Under the pieces are notes generated by a model that was not told the origin of the DNA, did no database searches, and worked only from the letters and a program-made list of their open reading frames with translations. Positions 57,738-64,000 of a DNA stretch of 64,000 nucleotides are shown one piece after another. The translations under genes were made by a program, and so were the position numbers. Source of the stretch: Candidatus Promineifilum breve (GTDB lineage: Bacteria > Chloroflexota > Anaerolineae > Promineifilales > Promineifilaceae); the NCBI RefSeq assembly GCF_900066015.1, contig NZ_LN890655.1, positions 496,001 through 560,000 on the forward strand, in the 5' to 3' direction. How positions within the stretch are numbered: position 1 is the first letter of the stretch; every line of letters starts with the position of its first letter.

Positions 57738-59281
57738 CGCTTAATCTGTGGGCGATTCTGGTTATTGGTCTGGCCGCGGTGGTCTATGCCGCCCTCGTGC
57801 CCGGCCGGTGGCGGGGGTGGGCCATCCTGCTGGGCAGCGTCGTCGCCCTGTTCTGGCTCCAGGCACCGCTCGCGCCGCGCTACGCCGACTTCCTGCTGCC
57901 TTGCGCCACCATTGCGATTGGCGTGGCCGGGTGGTGGCTATCCCGACCGCCGCGCCGCGCGTTCATGGCCCCGGCGCCGGGGCAGCCGATAGATCGGGAT
58001 GATCAGACCGGCGGCCAGGAATTCACCATCTCCCGCGTCTACGTCCGGGATGATTGGCTGACCCTGCTGATCATCCTGACGCTCATCCTGGGGCTGGCTC
58101 TCTTTCGCTACGTTGGGGTCGATTTTCGTCTGACGGCTTCGCGGCCGCCGTCGCCGCTCTTCGTGGCCGTCACGGCGCTGGAGGTGGGGCTGGTCTTCGC
58201 CGCCCTGGCCCTCATCCTGCGCCGCCTGCCGCACCGCGCCGTGCTGACCGGGGCCATCGTGGCCTTCGTCCTGCTCTTCGTCGCCGCCAAATACCCGCCG
58301 GCGACCGCGTTCATCGCCGGTTGGTGGCGCGGCCTCACCGGGCAAGACGTGACCCTGGCCGCGCCGTCGGACCTGGCCTGGCTGGGCTTCTCCTACGTCG
58401 CCTTCCGCATCATCCACACCCTGCGCGACCGGCAGACCGGCATACTGCCCGACCTGTCCCTGCGCGCCTATCTCAGCTACATCCTCTTCGCTCCGGCCAT
58501 CGTGGCCGGGCCAATCGACCGGGCCGAGCGTTTCCTGCTCGATTATCAGAATCTACCCCTTCTGCGCGCCTTCGATCCGGCGCGTTGGGGGCTGGGCCTG
58601 TGGCGCATCGGCCAAGGGCTGTTCAAGAAGTTCGTCATCGCCGATACGCTGGCCCAGGGGCTATCACTGACGCCCACACTGGCCGCCCAGACGGAGGGGG
58701 CCGGGGCCTTATGGCTGCTGCTCTTCGGCTATGGGCTGCGGCTCTACTTCGACTTCGGCGGCTACACCGACATCGCCATCGGCCTGGGCATCCTCTGCGG
58801 CATCCGCCTGCCGGAGAACTTCGATCGGCCCTATACGCGCAGCAACATCACCGCCTTCTGGCAAAGCTGGCACATCACCCTCGGTAATTGGGCGCGGTTC
58901 TACATCTTCACACCCCTCTCGCGGGCGCTGCTGCGGCGGCGCAAACCGGGCGCGTCGCCCCTCTTGACGCCCACGACCATCGTCCTGACCTCCCATCTGG
59001 CGACGATGATCGTCATCGGCCTGTGGCACGGCATCAGTTGGAATTTTCTCATCTGGGGCCTGTGGCACGCCGCCGGTCTTTTCATTCACAAGCAATGGAG
59101 CGACCGGACGCGCAAGTGGTATCGCGGCCTGCAAGGGCGGCCATGGCCCAGACGCATCTGGGCGGCCACCGGCTGGGCGTTGACGATTCTTTTCGTCATG
59201 CTCGGCTGGGTCTGGTTCCTGATGCCTACGGTGGATGGGGCGTTGGCGGTGTTTATGAAGCTTGTCGGCGTAAGCGGCTGA
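57734..59281 (+). CDS. MBOAT family O-acyltransferase
   Basis: A 515-residue membrane-bound O-acyltransferase of the AlgI/DltB/PatA type, moving acyl groups (usually acetyl) across the membrane to an extracellular polymer. About ten membrane segments are visible. Motifs are GPIDRAERFL, YGLRLYFDFGGYTDIAIGLG, the DRPYTRSNITAFWQSWH block and the catalytic His in GLWHGISWNFLIWGLWH. The start is GTG 57734, coupled to SGNH copy 4. With four SGNH partners and a small membrane peptide this looks like a complete cell-surface acylation cluster; the polymer is unknown. Confidence 0.93.
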   Translation: MTLNLWAILVIGLAAVVYAALVPGRWRGWAILLGSVVALFWLQAPLAPRYADFLLPCATIAIGVAGWWLSRPPRRAFMAPAPGQPIDRDDQTGGQEFTISRVYVRDDWLTLLIILTLILGLALFRYVGVDFRLTASRPPSPLFVAVTALEVGLVFAALALILRRLPHRAVLTGAIVAFVLLFVAAKYPPATAFIAGWWRGLTGQDVTLAAPSDLAWLGFSYVAFRIIHTLRDRQTGILPDLSLRAYLSYILFAPAIVAGPIDRAERFLLDYQNLPLLRAFDPARWGLGLWRIGQGLFKKFVIADTLAQGLSLTPTLAAQTEGAGALWLLLFGYGLRLYFDFGGYTDIAIGLGILCGIRLPENFDRPYTRSNITAFWQSWHITLGNWARFYIFTPLSRALLRRRKPGASPLLTPTTIVLTSHLATMIVIGLWHGISWNFLIWGLWHAAGLFIHKQWSDRTRKWYRGLQGRPWPRRIWAATGWALTILFVMLGWVWFLMPTVDGALAVFMKLVGVSG

Positions 59282-59372
59282 TTGGCTACGGATAATTACG
59301 GACGGAACGGATGAAGAACGGATACAATCGCTCTTCATCCGTTCCCTCCGTGTAAATCCGTAGCCAATTCTT
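59281..59372. repeat. Long palindrome, ATCCGTAGCCAATTC family, copy 2
   Basis: A 92-bp near-perfect inverted repeat: TTGGCTACGGAT and GGAACGGATGAAGA arms pair with TCTTCATCCGTTCC and ATCCGTAGCCAA. It begins within the stop codon of the MBOAT gene and ends 7 bp before the next ATG. Its tail matches 44165-44181. Confidence 0.8.
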
Positions 59373-59378
59373 AAAACA

Positions 59379-60011
59379 ATGGACGAAAACAACCTGCAAC
59401 AACAATTCGACCAGTGGGCCGCTACCTATGACGCCGACGTAGGCCACGGCACAGGCTTCCCCTTCGACGGCTACGACCGCGTATTGGCGCGCGTCATCGA
59501 ATTGGCGGCCATCGAACCGGGCATGGACGTACTGGAACTGGGACCGGGCACGGGCAATCTGACCGCGCGGCTGGTCGCCACCGGGGCGGAGGTATGGGCG
59601 CTGGACTTCTCGGCCGAGATGCTGGCCCGCGCCCGCGCCAAAGTCCCGGCGGCCCATTTGGCCCAAGCCGGCCTGCTCGATGACTACCCGCCCGACTTCC
59701 GCCGGCCGTTCGCCCGCGTCGTGTCCACCTACACCTTCCATGAGCTACCCCTGGCCGACAAGCTGGCCCTCTTGCGCCGGTTGGCCGGCGACACCCTGCA
59801 ACCCGGCGGCCGCATCGTTATCGGCGACATCGGCTTCCCCGACGCGGCCGCGCGCGACGCTATCCACAATGAGGCCGCCGAAACCTGGGATGATGAATAT
59901 TATTGGATCATGGATGAGGCTGGGCCGGCGCTGCGCAAAGCAGGCTTTAGCCTAGAATACGAACAGCAATCAACGTGCGGCATGACCTTGGTCATAGCGC
60001 GCCCTTCGTAG
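59379..60011 (+). CDS. Class I SAM-dependent methyltransferase
   Basis: A 210-residue methyltransferase with the SAM motif VLELGPGTGNLTARL (about 48-62), the acidic end of the second strand ALDFSAEML, and motif IV-like VVSTYTFHELPL. It looks like the YrrT/UbiE-like group of small-molecule methyltransferases; substrate unknown. The palindromic repeat directly upstream probably separates it from the MBOAT operon. Confidence 0.85.
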   Translation: MDENNLQQQFDQWAATYDADVGHGTGFPFDGYDRVLARVIELAAIEPGMDVLELGPGTGNLTARLVATGAEVWALDFSAEMLARARAKVPAAHLAQAGLLDDYPPDFRRPFARVVSTYTFHELPLADKLALLRRLAGDTLQPGGRIVIGDIGFPDAAARDAIHNEAAETWDDEYYWIMDEAGPALRKAGFSLEYEQQSTCGMTLVIARPS

Positions 60012-60082
60012 GTGGAACTTCCTAGTTCCACCCCGCCCCTCGTCTCTAAAAAAAGAGGGTGAACTGGAAGTTCACCCTACGA
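60006..60082. repeat. Inverted REP pair upstream of the RAYT gene
   Basis: TCGTAGGTGGAACTTCC begins the left unit (60006-60033), itself a palindrome. The right unit (60055-60082) ends with the complementary GGAAGTTCACCCTACGA. The pair frames an A-rich spacer and forms a BIME-like structure. Confidence 0.85.
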
Positions 60083-60102
60083 AATTGAGCTAAACTTATT
60101 GT

Positions 60103-60756
60103 ATGACATCCCCGACCCTAGAATACAAGATTTTCTATCGCCAGCATCTACCCCATATTCAACCACCCGGGGCTACATTCTTTTTGACCTTCCGTCTGGC
60201 TGGTTCAATCCCTGCCACGAAATTAGCTGAACTCCATGAGGAAGCTCAGGCAACTGAACGACGACTTGCCCAAATCAAGGTTGATGCTGATCGTTTGCGG
60301 GAAGCGCTGCTGGCGAATAAGCGTCAATTTGCCCGTTGGGATGCGCTATTAGATTCGGCAGCTTATGGGCCTATGTGGCTGAGTGAAGTACCGATCGCCA
60401 GCTTGGTATCTGGTGCGCTCCACTTTCAACACGATCGAAGAGTTGACCTGGATAGTTTTACTATTATGAGCAACCACGTCCATATCGTGTTGACACCTAT
60501 GGAGAAAGCTGACGGAACCTATTACTCACTCTCTAGAATTCTTCACTCTGTGAAGAGTTACACAGCCAATAAAGGCAATGAGCTATTAGGACGTGAAGGT
60601 GAGTTTTGGCAGCATGAGAGCTATGACCACTTCGTGCGTGACCCGGATGAGCTAATCCGTATCCGTCGCTACGTGCTCAATAATCCCGTCAAGGCTGGGC
60701 TAGTCGATTCACCTGAGAAGTGGCCATGGTCCTATTGTAAATTCGGCTTTTCGTAG
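60103..60756 (+). CDS. REP-associated tyrosine transposase (RAYT)
   Basis: A 217-residue IS200/IS605-like Y1 protein. The HUH motif is in SNHVHIVLTP, and the catalytic Tyr region is SYDHFVRDPDELIRIRRYVLNNPVKAGL, which is characteristic of RAYTs. The opening FFLTFRLAGS is typical. Codon use is more A/T-rich than the neighbours, suggesting later acquisition. REP palindromes lie on both sides, and the stop codon itself is formed by the downstream REP (TCGTAG). RAYTs are thought to move REP sequences in trans. Confidence 0.93.
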   Translation: MTSPTLEYKIFYRQHLPHIQPPGATFFLTFRLAGSIPATKLAELHEEAQATERRLAQIKVDADRLREALLANKRQFARWDALLDSAAYGPMWLSEVPIASLVSGALHFQHDRRVDLDSFTIMSNHVHIVLTPMEKADGTYYSLSRILHSVKSYTANKGNELLGREGEFWQHESYDHFVRDPDELIRIRRYVLNNPVKAGLVDSPEKWPWSYCKFGFS

Positions 60757-60777
60757 GTGGAACTTCCAGTTCCACCC
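60751..60777. repeat. REP unit overlapping the RAYT stop
   Basis: TCGTAGGTGGAACTTCCAGTTCCACCC-type palindrome, the same left-unit sequence as at 60006; its TAG is the stop of the transposase gene. Confidence 0.85.
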
Positions 60778-60840
60778 ACCAGCCAGCGAACATTGAATAA
60801 AAGAACGCGCTATCTAGAATTTCTACTGGCAAGGGGTAGC

Positions 60841-60894
60841 GGTGAACTGGAAGTTCCCCTACGAAGGAAGGGGTGAACTGGAAGTTCACCCTAC
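60841..60894. repeat. Two tandem REP units before the adenylate cyclase gene
   Basis: Units at 60841-60864 and 60870-60894 both read GGTGAACTGGAAGTTC with a CCTAC end, in the orientation opposite to 60751. The last one ends 9 bp before the next ATG and occupies the place of its ribosome-binding site. Confidence 0.85.
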
Positions 60895-60903
60895 AACAAG
60901 AAC

Positions 60904-62100
60904 ATGCAACTGATCGATCACATCGAACACCGCCTGGCCCTCCCCGGCGACGACGAAACGCTGCGCAAGCGCAAGGTGGCGGCCTTCTTCGCCGGGCTGA
61001 TGGGCGTCATCACGGCCCTCCTTTTCACCGTCCTCTACTTCATCGGCGATGCGCCACTGCTGGCCTGGCTCTTTCTGCTCACCTTTGTCTGGACGTCCAT
61101 CACCCTCGCCATCCTCTGGCTGCGCCCGCGCGCTTATTATTGGGCGGTTCTGGTGACCGCTCTCTATGTCACCATCCACCCCTGGGTCGTGGTCGTGGCC
61201 TCCGGCGGCTACCGATCCGGGCTATTACCGATGCTATGGGCGCTGATCGGTCCCGGTGTGGCCGTCGTGCTGATTGGCATTCGCCCCGCGCTCTTCAATG
61301 CCGCGCTGTACGTCGTCCTGGCCGCCGTCGCCGCGTTGCTCGATCCGTGGGCCGCGGCCCATGCCCCCCAACTGCCGGAGTGGATCCGGCTGACCATCGG
61401 CCTGATCAGCGCAGTCATACCGGGCATGATGGTCGTTTTGATCAGTCTGTTCCTCTTTCGACAGGTGGAGCGGGCGCGGATGCAGGCCGACGCGCTGCTA
61501 CGCAACATCCTGCCGTCGCCGGTCGCCGACCGGCTGAAGATCGATCCCACCTCCATCGCCGAAAGTTTCAACGAGGTGACAGTGCTCTTCGCCGACATCG
61601 TGGGCTTCACCCGGATGAGCGCCGCGGCCGACGCGCGCGAAGTCGTCGGCCTGCTCAATGCCATCTTTTCGGATTTTGATGGCCTGGCCGATAAACACGG
61701 CCTGGAAAAGATCAAGACCATCGGCGACGCTTATATGGTCGTTGGCGGTCTGCCCGAACCGCGGCCGGATCATCTGGAAGCGGTGGTGGCCTTTGCCTTC
61801 GACGCCTTGGAAGTGATGAAGAAATACCGCGCCTGGAACGGCGAAGCGATCGGCCTGCGCATCGGGATCAACACCGGCCCCATCGTGGCCGGGGTCATCG
61901 GCCGGCGCAAATTCATCTATGACCTATGGGGCGACACGGTCAACACGGCCAGCCGCATGGAATCCTTCGGGCTGGAGAACGTCATCCAGGTGACCAAAAC
62001 GGTACGCGACAAGCTCGACGGCCGCTATACATTCGAGGAGCGTGGCCCGTTCGAGGTCAAGGGCAAGGGGATGATGACAACCTACCTGCTGAATAAATAG
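60904..62100 (+). CDS. Membrane-bound class III adenylate cyclase
   Basis: A 398-residue protein. About six membrane helices (roughly 25-190) lead into a class III cyclase domain. Metal Asp residues lie in VLFADIVGFT and KIKTIGDAYM, adenine-selecting Lys in EKIKTIGD and Asp in DLWGDTVNTASRM, and the transition-state Asn/Arg in VNTASRM. All catalytic residues are present, so cAMP production is expected. A tandem REP sits where a ribosome-binding site should be, and none is recognisable. A terminator follows the stop directly. Confidence 0.93.
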   Translation: MQLIDHIEHRLALPGDDETLRKRKVAAFFAGLMGVITALLFTVLYFIGDAPLLAWLFLLTFVWTSITLAILWLRPRAYYWAVLVTALYVTIHPWVVVVASGGYRSGLLPMLWALIGPGVAVVLIGIRPALFNAALYVVLAAVAALLDPWAAAHAPQLPEWIRLTIGLISAVIPGMMVVLISLFLFRQVERARMQADALLRNILPSPVADRLKIDPTSIAESFNEVTVLFADIVGFTRMSAAADAREVVGLLNAIFSDFDGLADKHGLEKIKTIGDAYMVVGGLPEPRPDHLEAVVAFAFDALEVMKKYRAWNGEAIGLRIGINTGPIVAGVIGRRKFIYDLWGDTVNTASRMESFGLENVIQVTKTVRDKLDGRYTFEERGPFEVKGKGMMTTYLLNK

Positions 62101-62130
62101 AAAACCCGACTCAATTGAGTCGGGTTTTTT
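62101..62130 (+). terminator. Rho-independent terminator of the cyclase gene
   Basis: AAAACCCGACTCAATTGAGT pairs with itself as a perfect AAAACCCGACTC/GAGTCGGGTTTT stem with an AATT centre and a run of six T. Confidence 0.9.
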
Positions 62131-62170
62131 GTAGACAGGTTACGAAGGGCAGGGTTGCGCCCTGGTTAGC

Positions 62171-63040
62171 TTACTCTCTCGGCTCGGCCGCCGGTCGCGA
62201 TTTCATCGGCAATATCTGCGGCGCGTGATTGCCATCCAGCCCCAGGACGTTGATGACCTCGGCATTGGAGGGAATCACGTACTTGGTGCCGCTGCCCACC
62301 ATAATCTTTTCGATCACCTCGAAACGCCGCAGGTCTTTGGCGCGGTCGGTGAAGTTTTTCTCGGCGGCCAGGGCCACCACTTCAATCGACTTGGCCTCCG
62401 CCTCGGCTCGCAACAGGCGGGCCTGGGCCTCGCCTTCCGCGCGCAGGATGGCCGCCTCGCGCACGCCCTGCGCCTCCAGGATGACGGCGCGCTTCTCGCG
62501 CTCGGCCTTCATCTGCTTGCTCATGGCGTTGGTGATGTCCTGCGGCGGGTCGATCTTCTGCAATTCGACCTTGGTCACCTTGACACCCCAGGGGTTGGTG
62601 GCCTCGTCCAGCACCTCGCGCAGCGACATATTGATGATGTCGCGCGCCGTCAGCGTCTCGTCCAGCTGCTTGTCGCCGATGAGATTACGCAGGTTGGTCT
62701 GGGCCAGCGTCGTGGCCGCGAAGTTAAAGTTGGAGATCTCAAACTCGGCCTTCACCGGGTCGACGACCTTGTAATAGATGACCGCATCGACCGTCACGAC
62801 GACGTTGTCGGCGGTGATGACGCTCTGCGGCAAGACGTTGATGAGTTGCTCGCGCATGTCCACGCGTATAAGGTTGTCGATGAACGGGATGAGGAAGACC
62901 AGACCGGCATCGACCGTGTGGTCGTAGCGGCCCAGACGGATGACCAACCCCTTCTCATACTGTTTGATGACCCGCACGCTGAAGGCCAGCGCGGCGATGG
63001 CAATCAGAAAGATTAGGGTTAAAACGATGATGGTAAACAT
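62171..63040 (-). CDS. SPFH/Band 7 (stomatin-like) membrane protein
   Basis: A 289-residue flotillin/stomatin-type scaffold. An N-terminal hydrophobic helix (about 3-22) is followed by the SPFH domain (GLVIRLGRYDHTVDAGLVF to DPVKAEFEI) and an Ala/Glu/Arg-rich coiled coil (about 185-230). It is immediately downstream of an NfeD gene (11-bp gap), the standard pairing. The proteins are thought to organise membrane microdomains or protease complexes. Confidence 0.94.
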   Translation of the reverse strand: MFTIIVLTLIFLIAIAALAFSVRVIKQYEKGLVIRLGRYDHTVDAGLVFLIPFIDNLIRVDMREQLINVLPQSVITADNVVVTVDAVIYYKVVDPVKAEFEISNFNFAATTLAQTNLRNLIGDKQLDETLTARDIINMSLREVLDEATNPWGVKVTKVELQKIDPPQDITNAMSKQMKAEREKRAVILEAQGVREAAILRAEGEAQARLLRAEAEAKSIEVVALAAEKNFTDRAKDLRRFEVIEKIMVGSGTKYVIPSNAEVINVLGLDGNHAPQILPMKSRPAAEPRE

Positions 63041-63051
63041 GTTTCTCCTGC

Positions 63052-63501
63052 TTATTTGCTCAACTTGCGGACGATGACGGTGACACCATCAATGGCCTCA
63101 ATGGTGACCGCATCGCCTTCATACAGCACTTCTTCGGCCGAGGCGCGCCATTTTTCATCGTCGATGCGCACAATGCCGGCCGTGTCCGGGTTGATACCCC
63201 GCTCGACAGTGCCGGTCGCGCCGATCACCTTGTCGATATTCGTCTTCTTGGTGACGACGGTGATCTTCTGGCGGATGCGCTTGCGGCCGACGGCGATGTA
63301 GAGAACGCTCAGGCTCGTCGCTACCAACAGCATCAGCAATTCGCTGCCGGTAAATAGACCGACGAAACCGGCGAGAACCATGATCGAGCCGATCAGCAAC
63401 AGGTCGAAGCCGGTCTGGATACCGAGCAACAACTCGGCCAGCACCATGAGCAGACCAAAGACGACAAACAACTGCGGAAGGATAGCCGTGAGAGAGTCCA
63501 T
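63052..63501 (-). CDS. NfeD family membrane protein
   Basis: A 149-residue short-form NfeD protein: three membrane segments (about 8-28, 33-50, 52-70) and a C-terminal OB-fold domain (IGATGTVERGINPDTAGIVRID to DGVTVIVRKL). It is the first gene of the NfeD-SPFH pair and is preceded by a minus-strand TATAAT. Confidence 0.93.
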   Translation of the reverse strand: MDSLTAILPQLFVVFGLLMVLAELLLGIQTGFDLLLIGSIMVLAGFVGLFTGSELLMLLVATSLSVLYIAVGRKRIRQKITVVTKKTNIDKVIGATGTVERGINPDTAGIVRIDDEKWRASAEEVLYEGDAVTIEAIDGVTVIVRKLSK

Positions 63502-63642
63502 ATTTCATTTCCCGGTCCGGCGCAACCCGCTGCCGGAAATAGTGAAACCATTGCACGAACCGCTGGCCCCATCAGGTGAGGCTCACGTTATCTATACGCT
63601 GGCTCCGGCCAATAGTTGCACCAGATATGCCTGATAATAGAA

Positions 63643-63648
63643 ATTATA
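63643..63648 (-). promoter_or_regulatory. -10 element of the NfeD-SPFH operon
   Basis: A perfect minus-strand TATAAT about 140 bp before the NfeD start; no strong -35. The rest of the gap 63502-63778 shows only the terminator described next. Confidence 0.5.
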
Positions 63649-63699
63649 GCACAAATTTCCGAAATATGGGGTCGTGGGGGGCAACGCCAGGCAAGCAAC

Positions 63700-63741
63700 A
63701 ACGAGAGGCGACGCACCTCGGCGGGCACATCGCCTCTCGTT
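63700..63741 (-). terminator. Terminator of the partial right-edge gene
   Basis: A perfect 12-bp stem AACGAGAGGCGA/TCGCCTCTCGTT (63700-63711 and 63730-63741), 38 bp after the stop of the minus-strand gene at the right edge. Confidence 0.75.
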
Positions 63742-63778
63742 TTCCAGCGCCGTCGCGCCGCGTTGATAGGGACAAATG

Positions 63779-64000
63779 TTATTCGACGGTCACATCGGTG
63801 TAGGTTTCCACCCGGTTGCCGTCCAGGTCTTCGACGATGAAGCCGATGGCGTATTCGCCGGGCGGGCCGTCGAGGACTTCATACGTCCAGAGGGTGTCGC
63901 CGAAGGTCAGCGTGCCGCCTTCCTCGAAGCCCTGATTGACCAGGCGGCCGTTGCTGTCCAGATCGTACCAGCGCTCCAAGACGGTGAACCCGTCGCCGGC
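63779..64000 (-). CDS. C-terminal end of a probable secreted protein (5' partial)
   Basis: The last 73 codons of a gene that begins beyond the right edge. The visible part (VLERWYDLDSNGRLVNQG, DTLWTYEVLDGPPGEYAIGF, VEDLDGNRVETYTDVTVE) is a beta-rich, Asp/Gly-rich module like the Ig-like or bacterial surface domains that end exported proteins. No catalytic motif is visible. Confidence 0.7.
   Translation of the reverse strand, partial: AGDGFTVLERWYDLDSNGRLVNQGFEEGGTLTFGDTLWTYEVLDGPPGEYAIGFIVEDLDGNRVETYTDVTVE

Noticed and set aside
60103-60756. A complete insertion sequence
   Set aside because: There are no terminal inverted repeats with target duplications; the protein is of the RAYT type and the flanks are REP units, not IS ends.

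Overview
The window is about 64 kb of GC-rich bacterial DNA with densely packed genes. The mix suggests a facultatively anaerobic, filament-type Chloroflexota (Anaerolineae-like) bacterium. Pointers are the Thr/Pro-rich linkers in secreted proteins, the two dihydroorotate-dehydrogenase-like proteins, the DosR-type two-component system, the split corrinoid/folate genes and abundant short palindromic repeats. The taxonomic placement is inference; no rRNA or marker gene was compared.

Region 1 (1-23.3 kb) is an anaerobic energy module. A disulfide-forming pair (DsbA-like, VKOR-like) is followed by CBS and universal-stress proteins, a receiver-like protein lacking its phospho-acceptor, and a DosS/DosR-like sensor kinase and regulator. 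Next come pyruvate phosphate dikinase, pyruvate:ferredoxin oxidoreductase, a dihydroorotate-dehydrogenase-like protein, a selenocysteine formate dehydrogenase (in-frame TGA plus a textbook SECIS hairpin), a FocA channel, a CoA-transferase, alanine dehydrogenase, and a four-subunit 2-oxoacid:ferredoxin oxidoreductase with an aminotransferase inside its operon. Three divergent intergenic regions, and the promoter of the degenerate receiver, carry 14-bp inverted repeats (RTGAC-N4-GTCAY). Most are spaced 22 bp apart and the promoter-proximal one is centred about 42.5 bp upstream of a plausible start site. I read this as a local DosR-like regulon and consider it the main discovery of the window.

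Region 2 (23.3-31 kb) is one-carbon metabolism: formate-THF ligase, a PF13769-like small protein, a reductive activator of corrinoid proteins, a corrinoid protein and a homocysteine S-methyltransferase-type protein, followed by CoaBC on the other strand.

Region 3 (31-52.5 kb) is mixed: a copper-amine-oxidase-like/cytochrome c fusion, SmpB, two S41 proteases, a GH3-like surface protein, a CDF transporter, an SDR-type threonine dehydrogenase, a flippase-like membrane protein, an MBL hydrolase, a LysM protein, a second dihydroorotate-dehydrogenase-like protein, a molybdenum hydroxylase whose fused 2Fe-2S domain has lost its cysteines, HPRT, a probable structured ncRNA, tRNA-Arg, tRNA-His and lactate dehydrogenase.

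Region 4 (52.5-64 kb) holds four tandem SGNH-type surface proteins ending in an MBOAT acyltransferase (probable polymer O-acylation), a methyltransferase, a REP-associated transposase flanked by its palindromes, an adenylate cyclase, an SPFH/NfeD pair and the end of a secreted protein.
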